From NCBI RefSeq assembly GCF_018403285.1, contig NZ_BOSJ01000010.1:114307-178306 (forward strand): a DNA stretch of 64,000 nt, read 5' to 3'. Shown piece after piece: positions 18,373 through 28,005 of the stretch. How positions within the stretch are numbered: the stretch's first letter is position 1; the number at the start of each line of letters is the position of its first letter. The stretch comes from Paenibacillus sp. J45TS6. GTDB taxonomy: Bacteria; Bacillota; Bacilli; Paenibacillales; Paenibacillaceae. Under the pieces are notes generated by a model, which saw only the letters and a program-made list of their open reading frames with translations, was not told the DNA's origin and searched no databases. A program made the position numbers and the translations under genes.

Positions 18373-19491
18373 GTGGCAGAGCCGCTTAAAAATGTATATA
18401 ATGAAGCTTTTTTGCTTCAGTTAGGTCAAAAGATATCAGCTGTTTATTCTCCTTTTTCAGTAGAATCCTTCATTCAGCAAGTCATGGATGAGAACTGGGA
18501 AGAGAAAGCTTTAAAAGAACGAATGCGTACGATCACGTTAGCGATGGGATCTTTTTTACCTGAGAATTACGAGGATTCCATCCAGATCTTATCTACCGTG
18601 AGCGAATCTTGTTCTGGTTTTCCATATCTGATCATGCCGGACTTTGTGGAGGTCTTTGGTCAAGAGGAACAGCATTGGGACCTATCCATGCAGGCATTAG
18701 AAAAATTCACACAGCATTCCTCTGCGGAGTTTGCAGTAAGGCCATTCATTATCCGCCATCCGGAAAGAATGATGGAACAAATGATGAAGTGGTCTCTACA
18801 TCCGATTGACCATGTAAGACGTTTAGCCAGTGAAGGGTGCAGACCTAGACTGCCTTGGGGACAGGCGCTCACCCTTTTTAAACAAGATCCAGCTCCGATT
18901 CTTCCGATTCTGGAACAATTAAAGGCAGATCCTTCTCTATATGTACGCAAGAGTGTTGCCAATAACTTAAATGACATAGCCAAGGATCATCCGAATATCG
19001 TAATAGAAACGGCGCGTAGATGGATGGGGCATGCCCCCCATACGGACTGGATTGTAAGACACGGCTGCAGAACACTGATACGTAAAGCAGAACCAGAGGT
19101 GATGGCTCTCTTCGGATATGCTGAATCAGCGGAAGGGACAGCATTAGTAACTGAGGCAGCGATTACGGCGAGTCCGGCTGCCTTGCACATCGGAGAAAGC
19201 TGTGATCTTAGTTATAACCTAATTGTAAGGGAAGGCGATCCTGCGCGGCTGCGTATCGAGTACGGAATTGATTTTGTGAAGTCCAGCGGACAAGTTTCAC
19301 GTAAGAAGTTTCTATTGTCTGATAAAACGGTAGCGGGAGGAACACGTCTCAGTGGATCTAGAAAACACCGCTGGGCTGATCTAACGACCCGCAAGCATTA
19401 TGTCGGGGTTCACCGAATCGCACTCCTCATTAATGGGCAGGAATCAGCATTTACGGAGATTGATTTGAAGCCTGCTAACTTCTCTGATTAA
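18373..19491 (+). CDS. AlkC-like DNA alkylation repair protein with C-terminal Ig-like domain
   Basis: The 372 residues begin with HEAT-like alpha repeats (about 1-240) characteristic of the AlkD/AlkC superfamily of alkylpurine DNA glycosylases: HPIDHVRRLASEGCRPRLPWG, then PSLYVRKSVANNLNDIAKDHP and TDWIVRHGCRTLIRK. A beta-rich Ig-like domain of about 110 residues follows (ALHIGESCDLSYNLIVREG), a fusion known in AlkC. AlkC is known to excise positively charged N3-alkylated purines. The start is GTG 18373 with AAGGATG upstream. Confidence 0.85.
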   Translation: MAEPLKNVYNEAFLLQLGQKISAVYSPFSVESFIQQVMDENWEEKALKERMRTITLAMGSFLPENYEDSIQILSTVSESCSGFPYLIMPDFVEVFGQEEQHWDLSMQALEKFTQHSSAEFAVRPFIIRHPERMMEQMMKWSLHPIDHVRRLASEGCRPRLPWGQALTLFKQDPAPILPILEQLKADPSLYVRKSVANNLNDIAKDHPNIVIETARRWMGHAPHTDWIVRHGCRTLIRKAEPEVMALFGYAESAEGTALVTEAAITASPAALHIGESCDLSYNLIVREGDPARLRIEYGIDFVKSSGQVSRKKFLLSDKTVAGGTRLSGSRKHRWADLTTRKHYVGVHRIALLINGQESAFTEIDLKPANFSD

Positions 19492-19520
19492 TCCCTTTGA
19501 ATTTATATACCTACGACCGA

Positions 19521-19552
19521 GACTGCTCAACTTCATTGAGCAGTCTTTTTTA
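19521..19552 (+). terminator. Terminator after the AlkC-like gene
   Basis: GACTGCTCAA and TTGAGCAGTC form a perfect 10-bp stem followed by TTTTTTAC. Confidence 0.9.
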
Positions 19553-19583
19553 CGTCAACTCGGGGTAGGTTCCTATTGATAAT

Positions 19584-20333
19584 CTAGCTTTGTTTCTTAA
19601 GATGAAGATGAGCAAAAGGACACTTGGACTCTGCCGTCGAAGTATTATCATCATTTAGGAAATACTGCTTCCATTCATAATTGTCCTGACTTCCGTATGT
19701 TTGGAGATCGGGATGAATACCCACCTCGTCATAAGCTTCAATTCGTTCTCTTATTTTTGTTTTGAGCTGTGCAGATGCTTGAGCATTGGAATTAAACTCG
19801 GTAAGTACCCAGCGCGGCGTTATCGCATATATAAAATACGGGAAATAGCGGCTTTGTCTGCGATCGTGTGCGGGGGTTGCGCAGTACATAAAATACTGTT
19901 CGCCCGCATAACAATATTCCCATACATGATGATGCGGATCGGTTGGGATATGAGAGGGCCATTCTTCTTGATCCCTGCTGCTAACTTTACTTAGGACGTC
20001 CCAGAACAATTGACGATAATCAGAGACCTGGTAGTTCTTTTGTATATCTGGCGGAGTATCGAAGAAAGCAATTAATGAAGTATATTTACCAAATGCTTGA
20101 GACTGCTCTCCATACATACTCAGCAGTTCAGCAAGTTCATCAGCTGCCTGATCGGACCTCGGATCACTAAGAAAACCATATCTAAAGTGATTTAATTTAA
20201 ATCCAATTGTAGCAGGTATACAAGGAAACTTATGTGTTTTATCTGTCATTTTAGATTCAAAAAGTTGAAAGGCATCTTGCTGCCATCCCCCTAGTGACAA
20301 AGTGCTTAGCTTTTCTTTCTCAAACAAGAGCAT
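19584..20333 (-). CDS. YqcI/YcgG family protein
   Basis: The 249 residues match the YqcI/YcgG family (DUF1835-unrelated, unknown function). Conserved blocks are FPCIPATIGFKLNHFRYGFL near the N-terminus, PHHHVWEYCYAGEQYFMYC in the middle, RYFPYFIYAITPRWVL, and YDEVGIHPDLQTYGSQDN near the end. The His/Cys-rich middle block hints at metal binding, but no activity is established to my knowledge. There is no signal peptide. AAAGGAGGAAG precedes ATG 20333. It is monocistronic and divergent from the next gene. Confidence 0.85.
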   Translation of the reverse strand: MLLFEKEKLSTLSLGGWQQDAFQLFESKMTDKTHKFPCIPATIGFKLNHFRYGFLSDPRSDQAADELAELLSMYGEQSQAFGKYTSLIAFFDTPPDIQKNYQVSDYRQLFWDVLSKVSSRDQEEWPSHIPTDPHHHVWEYCYAGEQYFMYCATPAHDRRQSRYFPYFIYAITPRWVLTEFNSNAQASAQLKTKIRERIEAYDEVGIHPDLQTYGSQDNYEWKQYFLNDDNTSTAESKCPFAHLHLKKQS

Positions 20334-20426
20334 GTATGACTTCCTCCTTTGTTGCTAACGTATTAATGGAGGTCGTTATGTGTGTTTGTCCTATCTATTT
20401 AGTTTTAGTATGAAAGGAACGAATAG

Positions 20427-20972
20427 ATGATCATAACCTTTATCATTGCTTGTGAAATCGGATTTTGGATATTTGTATTGGGCGGTCTCTACTGCAGGTA
20501 TGTATTACAGAAGAAAAGACTCGGAAATATACTTCTCTTCTGTACTCCGGTCATTGATCTTGCTCTGCTTGTTGCTACTGTAATTAGTCTTCAAAATGGT
20601 ACCCCTGCGACGTTTGCTCACGCACTAGCTGCTGTATATATTGGTGTGTCGATCGGGCTAGGACATCGAATGATTAGTTGGATGGATCAGAGGTTTGCTT
20701 ATTGGTTTGCCAAAGGGCCAAAACCGCAGAAGAAGTATGGAAAAGAACATGCTAGAGAAGAAATGCGAGGCTTTGCCGCCCACTTGGTGTCTTGGCTGAT
20801 TGGCTGCTCGCTGCTATACGGTATGATAATTTGGATAAATAACGAGTTGAATTCGGAACCTTTCCGAGAAACGATAAAGGTCTGGTCTATTATCCTTGTT
20901 TTTGATCTATTGATCAGTGCAAGCTACACGCTTTGGCCTCGTCTTGAAAAGCAGAGTAAAACAACTAATTAG
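20427..20972 (+). CDS. Small integral membrane protein, YmcC-like
   Basis: The 181 residues contain four to five hydrophobic helices (about 2-22, 32-52, 60-80, 118-136, 148-166). The pattern IACEIGFWIFVLGGLYCRYVL, ALAAVYIGVSIGLGHRMI and a basic cytosolic stretch KGPKPQKKYGKEHAREEMR resembles Bacillus YmcC, recalled from memory and not checked by alignment. Function unknown. AAAGGAACG precedes the ATG. A terminator follows. Confidence 0.65.
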   Translation: MIITFIIACEIGFWIFVLGGLYCRYVLQKKRLGNILLFCTPVIDLALLVATVISLQNGTPATFAHALAAVYIGVSIGLGHRMISWMDQRFAYWFAKGPKPQKKYGKEHAREEMRGFAAHLVSWLIGCSLLYGMIIWINNELNSEPFRETIKVWSIILVFDLLISASYTLWPRLEKQSKTTN

Positions 20973-20993
20973 CATAAAATTGTTATGAAAGTT

Positions 20994-21025
20994 TGAAGGA
21001 TGCCAAAAGGCATTCTTCTTTGTAT
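20994..21025 (+). terminator. Terminator after the YmcC-like gene
   Basis: GAAGGATGCC AAAA GGCATTCTTC forms a stem with one G-U pair, followed by TTTGTATTT. Confidence 0.75.
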
Positions 21026-21093
21026 TTAAAGTACGTAGATGGGCTGTAATCTATCATTATGATTAAATTTACATATAGAAATAAGGAGCTTTT

Positions 21094-21111
21094 ATGAAAA
21101 AGCGTTACTGA
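21094..21111 (+). other. Five-codon mini-ORF (MKKRY) with good ribosome binding site upstream of poxB
   Basis: ATAAGGAG at 21081-21088 sits correctly before ATG AAA AAG CGT TAC TGA. A GATCTTG / CAAGATC inverted repeat (about 21110-21150) follows at once and the pyruvate oxidase start is 91 bp further. It could be a leader peptide or an eroded duplicate of the poxB start, which also begins ATG AAA AAG. Confidence 0.3.
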
Positions 21112-21201
21112 TCTTGTCTGGGAGGGTATAGATAATCAGATGCAAGATCGGGTTCAGATACGTATTTGCCTCAAGATTATACTAGAAAAGGATGAGGATA
21201 C

Positions 21202-22929
21202 ATGAAAAAGACAATTGCAGATGCGGTAGTAGATTCTCTTATTAACGCAGGAGTGAAACGGATTTATGGAATCGTTGGCGATTCTTTGAATGCGGTACTC
21301 GACTCCGTTCGAAGATCAGGAAAAATCGAATGGATTCATGTACGGCATGAAGAAGTGGCTGCATTTGCAGCAGGCGCGGATGCGGAATTAGAAGGAAGTA
21401 TTGCTGTATGTGCAGGGAGCAGCGGACCTGGGAATCTCCATCTAATTAATGGACTCTATGATTGTTACCGGAATCGTGTACCCGTGCTGGCCTTGGCTGC
21501 GCAGATTCCAAGTGACGAAACCGGCAGCGGTTATTTTCAGGAGACTCATCCGGAGCAGATATTCCAGGAATGCAGTGCTTTCTGTGAAGTAATTATGACA
21601 AAAAAACAAATGCCTCGAACGATTTCGATGGCGATTCAGACAGCTGTTGCTAACTCCACGGTATCTGTTGTTATTCTGCCCGGGGATATCGCGGCATTAG
21701 AAGCAGGAGAAGATGAAGTGCCCGAGCAGACTTCGTATATTACGAAACCGGTGATTCATCCTTCTGAAGAGGAATTAGCAATCCTTGCTGGGTATTTGAA
21801 TGCAGGTAAAAATGTAACTTTGCTCTGCGGGGCAGGGGCAAAAGATGCTCGCAAAGAGCTCATGGAGCTCTGTAGTATTTTGAAATCCCCTATGGTAACG
21901 GCTCTGCGCGGTAAGGAGTATTTAGAAGACAATAATCCGTATTTCGTCGGTCTGACGGGTCTTCTTGGATACTCTTCTGGATACAAAGCAGTTATGGACT
22001 GTGATGTCCTGTTCATGCTTGGTACTGACTTCCCTTATCGGCAGTTCTATCCGGAGAATGCAACCATACTCCAAGTGGATATCGATGCATCCCATTTGGG
22101 TAGACGGACTCCTCTTACGTATGGATTATGCGGAACGGTAAAAGATACGCTGCAGAAACTTAAGCCTTATCTAACGATAAAAGAAGATACAAAACATCTC
22201 GAGAAGTCTGTAGAACGTTATGTAAAAGATCGGAAAGAACTCGATGGATATGCTGAATTTAAACCGGGGCATACGCCGATCCATCCTCAGTATGTAACTC
22301 GTCTAATCAATGAAATGGCATCCGATGATGCCATATTCACTTGTGATGTCGGAACACCTACCGTTTGGGCTGCTCGTTATTTAGAGCTACACGGCGAGCG
22401 CCGTCTATTAGGTTCGTTTATTCATGGAACCATGGCAAATGCTTTGCCTCAAGCCATCGGTGCACAGGTAGCTGCTCCGGATCGTCAAGTGATTTCACTC
22501 TCCGGTGATGGCGGACTTTCGATGCTGCTTGGAGATCTACTAACGCTTAAACAGCATCAGCTCCCCATCAAAGTGATTGTGTATAACAATGATGCGCTTG
22601 GTTTTGTGGAACTGGAGATGAAAGCAGCGGGATATTTAGAAACCGGGACAGACCTATCTAATCCGAACTTTGCAGCTGTAGCAAGTGGTCTTGGGATTGA
22701 AGGGATCAGGGTAGATAATCCAGAAGATCTTCCAGCCGCCTTAGAACGAGCTTTCATGATTGATGGTCCTGTTATTGTAGATGTGGCAGTGAATCGCCAA
22801 GAACTGTCTATGCCGCCGAAGATTAGTCTAGAGCAAGCGCAAGGTTTCACGATATGGGCTGCAAAAGCGTTGCTGAATGGAGAAGGTAATAAAATCATTG
22901 ATCTCGCGAAAAGTAACCTATTAAGATAA
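21202..22929 (+). CDS. poxB: Pyruvate oxidase / pyruvate dehydrogenase (quinone), TPP enzyme
   Basis: The 575-residue protein has the three-domain ThDP fold. The N-terminal Pyr domain carries the catalytic glutamate region HVRHEEVAAFAAGA. The central FAD-domain region includes LLCGAGAKDARKEL. The C-terminal PP domain has the ThDP-binding motif GDGGLSMLLGDLLTLKQ ending in VIVYNND. It should convert pyruvate oxidatively to acetate and CO2 with FAD and either quinone or oxygen as acceptor. AAAAGGATGAGG precedes ATG 21202. Acetolactate synthase-like relatives cannot be fully excluded, but the overall match is to the PoxB/YdaP group. It is monocistronic. Confidence 0.88.
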   Translation: MKKTIADAVVDSLINAGVKRIYGIVGDSLNAVLDSVRRSGKIEWIHVRHEEVAAFAAGADAELEGSIAVCAGSSGPGNLHLINGLYDCYRNRVPVLALAAQIPSDETGSGYFQETHPEQIFQECSAFCEVIMTKKQMPRTISMAIQTAVANSTVSVVILPGDIAALEAGEDEVPEQTSYITKPVIHPSEEELAILAGYLNAGKNVTLLCGAGAKDARKELMELCSILKSPMVTALRGKEYLEDNNPYFVGLTGLLGYSSGYKAVMDCDVLFMLGTDFPYRQFYPENATILQVDIDASHLGRRTPLTYGLCGTVKDTLQKLKPYLTIKEDTKHLEKSVERYVKDRKELDGYAEFKPGHTPIHPQYVTRLINEMASDDAIFTCDVGTPTVWAARYLELHGERRLLGSFIHGTMANALPQAIGAQVAAPDRQVISLSGDGGLSMLLGDLLTLKQHQLPIKVIVYNNDALGFVELEMKAAGYLETGTDLSNPNFAAVASGLGIEGIRVDNPEDLPAALERAFMIDGPVIVDVAVNRQELSMPPKISLEQAQGFTIWAAKALLNGEGNKIIDLAKSNLLR

Positions 22930-23028
22930 TTGGTAAGATACCATGGATGGTCAATTTTATAATACAGACTTGACTACTGGGAATAATTGGTTTAATCTAT
23001 TCTCCATAGCTAAGCCGATTGGACAGCC

Positions 23029-23081
23029 AAAGGCTCTAAGTCTCTCTTTTCTTATGATTAGAGAGGCCTAGAGCCTTTTTG
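23029..23081 (+). terminator. Terminator after poxB
   Basis: AGGCTCTA..TCTCTC and GAGAGG..CTAGAGCCT form a long interrupted stem followed by TTTTTGTAT. Confidence 0.85.
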
Positions 23082-23135
23082 TATATCTGCAAAGCTTAAA
23101 AACGCTGTTACATAGGATCGAGAGGAGATAGATAC

Positions 23136-24590
23136 ATGGGACACCCTACAATTTATCCGACAGGAACCACCGTTTATTTACCTAACAAAGCATGGAGTGG
23201 CTACACCATCTTTCAAGCCGCAGATACGGGAGCTCTGCTCATTGATATGAATGGGAGAGAAGTGCGCTTATGGAAAGGACTTAGAGGTTTTCCGAATAAA
23301 CTGTTCCCGGGCGGTTATGTTCTTGGAAGCACCGCAGAGCGAGATCCGAAGTATGGATTTCAGGATGAAGCCAATTTGGTTCAAGTTGATTGGGACGGTA
23401 ATGTGGTATGGAAGTTCGACCATTATGAATGGATTGAAGATCCTGGACACAGCGGAGAATGGATGGCTCGTCAGCATCATGATTATCAGCGTGAAGTAAG
23501 CTCTGTAGGATACTATGCTCCTAATCAGGAACCGAAGATTGACTCGGGTAACACTCTCATTTTGGCTCATAAAAATGTAAACCGTCCTGAAATATCTGAT
23601 ATCGAACTGCTTGATGATACGATTATTGAAGTTGATTATGAAGGCAATATCGTGTGGGAATGGGCCGTCAGTGACCATTTTGATGAACTTGGATTTGATG
23701 AGGAAGCAAAACAAGCGATTTATAAAGATCCGAATACTCGGGGATTTGGTGAACATGCGGGGGACTGGATGCATATTAATTCCGTTTCGGTTCTTGGACC
23801 CAATAAACATTATGATGCGGGTGACCAACGTTTTCATCCAGATAACATCATATGGGATGCAAGAGAATCGAATATTATCGCCATTATTGATAAAACATCC
23901 GGAAAAATTGTCTGGCAGCTTGGGCCAAACTATGATACGGAAGAAACGAAGCACATTGGCTGGATTATCGGTCAACATCATGCTCATCTTGTACCTAAAG
24001 GTCTTCCTGGAGAAGGAAACATCCTTATTTTTGATAATGGCGGTTGGGGTGGTTATGGCCGGCCTGGTACGGTATCCTCTGATGGGCTAAAAGTGGCTCG
24101 TCGTGATTATTCACGTGTACTTGAGATTAATCCCGTTACTCTTGAGATTGAATGGCAATACACGCCTACAGAAGCAGGATTCGTTGCTCCGCTGGATTCA
24201 TACCGCTTCTATAGTCCGTATATCAGCTCTGCGCAGCGTTTGCCAAATGGAAATACGCTAATTACAGAGGGAGCAGATGGACGAATATTTGAGGTAACAA
24301 GAGATCATGAACTGGTATGGGAATATATTTCCCCCTATAAAAACAAACGAAATGCAAACATGGTATACCGTGCTTACCGAGTTCCTTACGAATGGGTACC
24401 ACAGCTTGAACTTCCAGTTCAGACGGAGATCGCCCCGATCAGCGTTGCCGATTTCCGTTTGCCTGGGGCTGCGCCAAGGGGGGCTGCCGTTACCGTAGTC
24501 ATTGAAGGAGCCGTCACCTATGATGATGGAGCCTTTTGTGTAGCTACCACAGATGAGTCACTGCTCAAAGATGCAGATGTAGCGGAGTGA
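23136..24590 (+). CDS. Arylsulfotransferase-like beta-propeller protein
   Basis: The 484 residues are built from repeated strands with the pattern NGNTLI / GNIVWEW / KIVWQLGP, typical of the ASST (arylsulfotransferase) beta-propeller families. Conserved histidines appear in ARQHHDYQREV, DWMHINSV and IGQHHAHL; the last two fit the family's catalytic and binding histidines. There is no signal peptide, unlike the periplasmic enterobacterial enzyme, so it is probably cytosolic. In Paenibacillus these genes are annotated as aryl-sulfate sulfotransferases without a proven substrate. GAGAGGAG precedes ATG 23136. Confidence 0.8.
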   Translation: MGHPTIYPTGTTVYLPNKAWSGYTIFQAADTGALLIDMNGREVRLWKGLRGFPNKLFPGGYVLGSTAERDPKYGFQDEANLVQVDWDGNVVWKFDHYEWIEDPGHSGEWMARQHHDYQREVSSVGYYAPNQEPKIDSGNTLILAHKNVNRPEISDIELLDDTIIEVDYEGNIVWEWAVSDHFDELGFDEEAKQAIYKDPNTRGFGEHAGDWMHINSVSVLGPNKHYDAGDQRFHPDNIIWDARESNIIAIIDKTSGKIVWQLGPNYDTEETKHIGWIIGQHHAHLVPKGLPGEGNILIFDNGGWGGYGRPGTVSSDGLKVARRDYSRVLEINPVTLEIEWQYTPTEAGFVAPLDSYRFYSPYISSAQRLPNGNTLITEGADGRIFEVTRDHELVWEYISPYKNKRNANMVYRAYRVPYEWVPQLELPVQTEIAPISVADFRLPGAAPRGAAVTVVIEGAVTYDDGAFCVATTDESLLKDADVAE

Positions 24591-24652
24591 ACGGATTATA
24601 CGGAACGTATTCGGCTGCGCTATTAATAATAGAAGATCTGTAGAAATAACAT

Positions 24653-24700
24653 AAAAAACCTCTTTCTCTAATCATACTGAGAAAGAGGTTTTTATTTTTT
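24653..24700. terminator. Bidirectional terminator between the ASST-like and phosphoesterase genes
   Basis: AAAAACCTCTTTCTC and GAGAAAGAGGTTTTT form a perfect 15-bp stem between convergent genes. Confidence 0.9.
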
Positions 24701-24742
24701 GATTTAACTTAGAGATAAAAGGTCATCCGTATCACAATAACG

Positions 24743-26746
24743 TTAATTCTTTACCTTTAACAGCTTCGCAATAAAGACGGCTGCTTCCGCGCGGGTGGTT
24801 AATTGCTTGGGAGCAAACCGATTTTGTCCCACACCGCTTACAAGACCTGATTTAACGCCTGCTGCAACATATGGAACTGCCCATGCGGGAACAGAATCTT
24901 TATCCGTAAAGGAGAGGGAGGCGTTGTTATTTACCGTAAGCCCTGCTGCACGAACCATCCAGGTCGTTATTTCTGAGCGATTCAGTTGTTTACCAGCTCT
25001 AAATGTACCGTCTGTATACCCGCTTACAATCCCTGCTTCTACAGCTTGAGAGATATAAGAGGATGCCCAAGATGGTATTTGCTTTGCATCCGTAAAGGCA
25101 AGTGAATTTGTTGTTTCCTTCATTTGTAAAGCACGGACTAGCATCGTAATAAATTCAGCACGATTGATATGCGCATTTGGTTTAAACGTCTCATCTTGAT
25201 AGCCATTTATATATCCTGCAGTGACACCAGACTGAATGGCGCTCTCTGCCCAGTGACCAGAAATGTCTTTTAAAGATACCACTGGATCCGTGCTTGCTGC
25301 TGTGTCTTTCTTGATGATTCCGAATTGATCTACAATGAAAGGCTGAGCTTCATTTTTATTTTGGTCGATTTCATACGTGACTGCAGTAAACTTGTCTCCG
25401 TCAATCGTGATACCTACAAAATTTTGTACTTGGCTTCGTTTTGGTCTGTCATTTTTATCTGGGTCTGGTCCATATATCGCCGCATGATGCTCTTCAGCCT
25501 TTTCGAAAAGACTATAGTAGCTGTCTCCGAGTTCTTCGCTTTTATTTTTGTAATATACCTTTGGCCCCGCTGTCGCTGGAATAACGTAGATACTGCCGTC
25601 TGGATTCACACTGTATTCAATTGTTTCTCCATTTAATGTTTCCGTTATTTTCTCTGGTGAGGTTGCTTTTCCTTCAGAAGTGATCGGTTTTGTACGTGCG
25701 TAAATATGATCGTGCCCCTGCATAACAAAATCAATATCAAGCTGTGCCATGAGTGGTGCGATTTGGTTACGTACGCCATTCTCACCCATAATATCTTCAT
25801 CTGTTGCGTGGTTAGAAGTCGTATAAGGACCTTTATGAATGTTTACAATAATCCACTTTGCTCCCGCTTTTTTCGCAGCAGTTGCGTCCTTCTTTAACCA
25901 TTCCACTTGTTCTTCAGAAAAATTAGCATATTCGGCCGAATTTTCATTTGAGTTCAGTACGATAAAATGCGCATTGCTGTAATCAAAAGAGTAATATGCT
26001 CCTGTTTCTGTAGCAGAGCCGTCAGGTTCGTTGATATGGAAGTGTTCATAAAAAGCAAAGTTCTCATCTTCATGATTACCTGCAGAAGGAACAATCGTTG
26101 TCTGCAGCAGGCTATCTTGAGAATGACCTAAGAGCCAGTTCCACTGATCTTCTTTCGTTCCTGTATCTACAATATCGCCATTGTGAACGACAAACTGAGC
26201 GTTAGTAACGGTTTGAAGTGCTTTTTCAAGGGTTTCGGAAGAGAGGATCGCTTCTTCTTCTGTTTTTGCTTGCGTATCCGCCATATCAATAAAAGTAAAT
26301 GCACCACTGTCGGGAGCCGTCTGGAATGTACCTGTCTTACTCCATACTCCTCGCACTTTGTCACCTACACGATAGTAATAAACCGTATTTGCTTCAAGAC
26401 CCGAAGCCTCTGCTTTATGTACAAGCTCTTCTTGTGAATTGGTGGATATCGAAGAGGTGCCTGTAAAAGTGAGGGCTTTGTTAAAATCAGGCTCTGCCCC
26501 AGTTTTCTTGATTACTTGAACGGTACTGTCCGTAAGTTGTTTAGAAGTATACCATGTAAACCCTTTAGAACTTGTTGTATCTCCATAAAAGGTGGTTGTT
26601 ACTTTGCTGATCTCCTGATTCTGTAGTGAACCTGATCGTTCTGCTGATTCTGCGCTAGCCGGCAAGGCTGAAGGAATAGTGACCAAGCTAAGCACCAGAA
26701 TAAACGATAACATAAATGCCGATCCTTTTTTGAACATGTTAATCAT
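24743..26746 (-). CDS. SLH-anchored purple-acid-phosphatase-like metallophosphoesterase
   Basis: The 667 residues begin with a signal peptide ending near ALPASAES. A fibronectin-like N-terminal domain typical of purple acid phosphatases follows (KGFTWYTSKQLTDSTVQV, NTVYYYRVGD). The calcineurin-like catalytic domain shows FIDMADTQ, VVHNGDIVD, SAGNHEDE, NIHKGPY and MQGHDHIYAR, the metal-binding Asp/Asn/His set. Three SLH domains (ISGHWAESAIQSGVTAG onward) fill the last 180 residues. It likely releases phosphate from organic esters at the cell surface. GAGGAGTG is spaced for ATG 26746; the frame is open 17 codons further upstream. Confidence 0.9.
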   Translation of the reverse strand: MINMFKKGSAFMLSFILVLSLVTIPSALPASAESAERSGSLQNQEISKVTTTFYGDTTSSKGFTWYTSKQLTDSTVQVIKKTGAEPDFNKALTFTGTSSISTNSQEELVHKAEASGLEANTVYYYRVGDKVRGVWSKTGTFQTAPDSGAFTFIDMADTQAKTEEEAILSSETLEKALQTVTNAQFVVHNGDIVDTGTKEDQWNWLLGHSQDSLLQTTIVPSAGNHEDENFAFYEHFHINEPDGSATETGAYYSFDYSNAHFIVLNSNENSAEYANFSEEQVEWLKKDATAAKKAGAKWIIVNIHKGPYTTSNHATDEDIMGENGVRNQIAPLMAQLDIDFVMQGHDHIYARTKPITSEGKATSPEKITETLNGETIEYSVNPDGSIYVIPATAGPKVYYKNKSEELGDSYYSLFEKAEEHHAAIYGPDPDKNDRPKRSQVQNFVGITIDGDKFTAVTYEIDQNKNEAQPFIVDQFGIIKKDTAASTDPVVSLKDISGHWAESAIQSGVTAGYINGYQDETFKPNAHINRAEFITMLVRALQMKETTNSLAFTDAKQIPSWASSYISQAVEAGIVSGYTDGTFRAGKQLNRSEITTWMVRAAGLTVNNNASLSFTDKDSVPAWAVPYVAAGVKSGLVSGVGQNRFAPKQLTTRAEAAVFIAKLLKVKN

Positions 26747-27040
26747 TAAGTACACTCCTCTGTATGATGTATATGTCAAATCCGACATGACAAGCATAAC
26801 AACCGTTTGTTAATTCTAAGGTTTGAATAATAGCGTATTATGTAAAGTATGATCTAAAACATTAAACAAATGTAAAAATGCATATACGGTTGTGTGATCC
26901 TTTATAAGATGTCCAATTCAAAGAATCTATCTAATGAATCGTTTATCTTTTTATATCTGTTGTTAGAGGGAGAAGGATGACTTGTGCATAATATAATGAT
27001 GTTATAGCTTTCATAGCGAAAACAGGAGAGGGTGGATCAG

Positions 27041-27919
27041 ATGGGAGAACCTACTTTTCTTGAGACAGGTCATATGACGGAAGGATTTCCTATACGCGTG
27101 ATTCATACGAGTAGACAATTCAATTATGCCTCTCACTGGCATGAAGAAGTTGAAATGGTCGTTGTGAGGGGGAAGAATGCGAAGATTAGAGTATATAACC
27201 GTCTTTATGAACTTGAGCAGGGAGATATACTGATTATTAAACCGGGGGATGTACATTGTTTCTTGCCGGGTACGGATCAGCTTACCATTCTTTTATTTCG
27301 TCTAGAACTGATCACGGGAAGCTTCATAGTCACAGAAGATACAAAGGAAATGATAGATCTTTTTAATGAGACTACCATAATACCTTCTACTATCTGTTGT
27401 GAAAATAATCTGAGCTCCTATTTAGATATTTTATCCGATGAAAGCACCAAACAGCAGGCGGGATACCGCTGGTCCATGATTGCCAGGTTTTATGATTTCA
27501 TTGTTCATTTATTGCGTATAAAAACACCAACATCTCAAACTTCTAATTCGGGGCGAGTATGTTCACCATCTAAGAAGTTTGAATTCATCGAATCGATCTG
27601 TGAGTACCTAGAAGAGCACTATGCGGAAAATATTAAGCTCGATCAGGTGGCGGAGCATATTAAATTCAGTAAGTTTTACGTATGTACACTGTTTAAAGAG
27701 CTTAAGGGAGTCACACTAATGGAGTATTTAAATCATTTTCGCATTATCAAATCGGAATGGGCATTACTTTTCAGTAAAGACTCTATTCTGGATATCTCCA
27801 TAAGGCACGGATTTAACAATATCAACTCCTACAATCGGCTATTTAAAAAATACAACAACTGCACTCCCACCGAATTTCGAAAGAAGCATCGAACAAAGAT
27901 CACAACATATGAAGGATGA
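27041..27919 (+). CDS. AraC-family transcriptional regulator
   Basis: The 292 residues have an N-terminal cupin-type sensor (FNYASHWHEEVEMVVV, LEQGDILIIKPGDVHCF) and a C-terminal double HTH (DQVAEHIKFSKFYVCTLFKEL, ISIRHGFNNINSYNRLFKKY). This layout is typical of sugar-responsive AraC activators. It lies directly upstream of, and collinear with, a carbohydrate ABC importer, which it probably controls. AGAGGGTGG is best spaced for ATG 27041; a GTG at 27032 is possible. Confidence 0.9.
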   Translation: MGEPTFLETGHMTEGFPIRVIHTSRQFNYASHWHEEVEMVVVRGKNAKIRVYNRLYELEQGDILIIKPGDVHCFLPGTDQLTILLFRLELITGSFIVTEDTKEMIDLFNETTIIPSTICCENNLSSYLDILSDESTKQQAGYRWSMIARFYDFIVHLLRIKTPTSQTSNSGRVCSPSKKFEFIESICEYLEEHYAENIKLDQVAEHIKFSKFYVCTLFKELKGVTLMEYLNHFRIIKSEWALLFSKDSILDISIRHGFNNINSYNRLFKKYNNCTPTEFRKKHRTKITTYEG

Positions 27920-27972
27920 TTCGCAATATCTGAAGAGAAAGACAACCGCAAAATCAATATACTCTAATAAAT

Positions 27973-27986
27973 TGTAAGCGTTTACT
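27973..27986. promoter_or_regulatory. cre-like operator before the carbohydrate ABC operon
   Basis: TGTAAGCGTTTACT differs from the CcpA cre consensus only in the last base and is a 12-bp perfect palindrome at its core (GTAAGCGTTTAC has one central mismatch). It sits 20 bp before the binding-protein start, so binding would block transcription. Confidence 0.7.
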
Positions 27987-28005
27987 TTAATGGAGGAGGG
28001 GGCAA

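Noticed and set aside
23268-23987. 239-codon open frame on the minus strand
   Set aside because: It is antisense to the ASST-like gene, has no ribosome binding site, and its residue content is that of a shadow frame.
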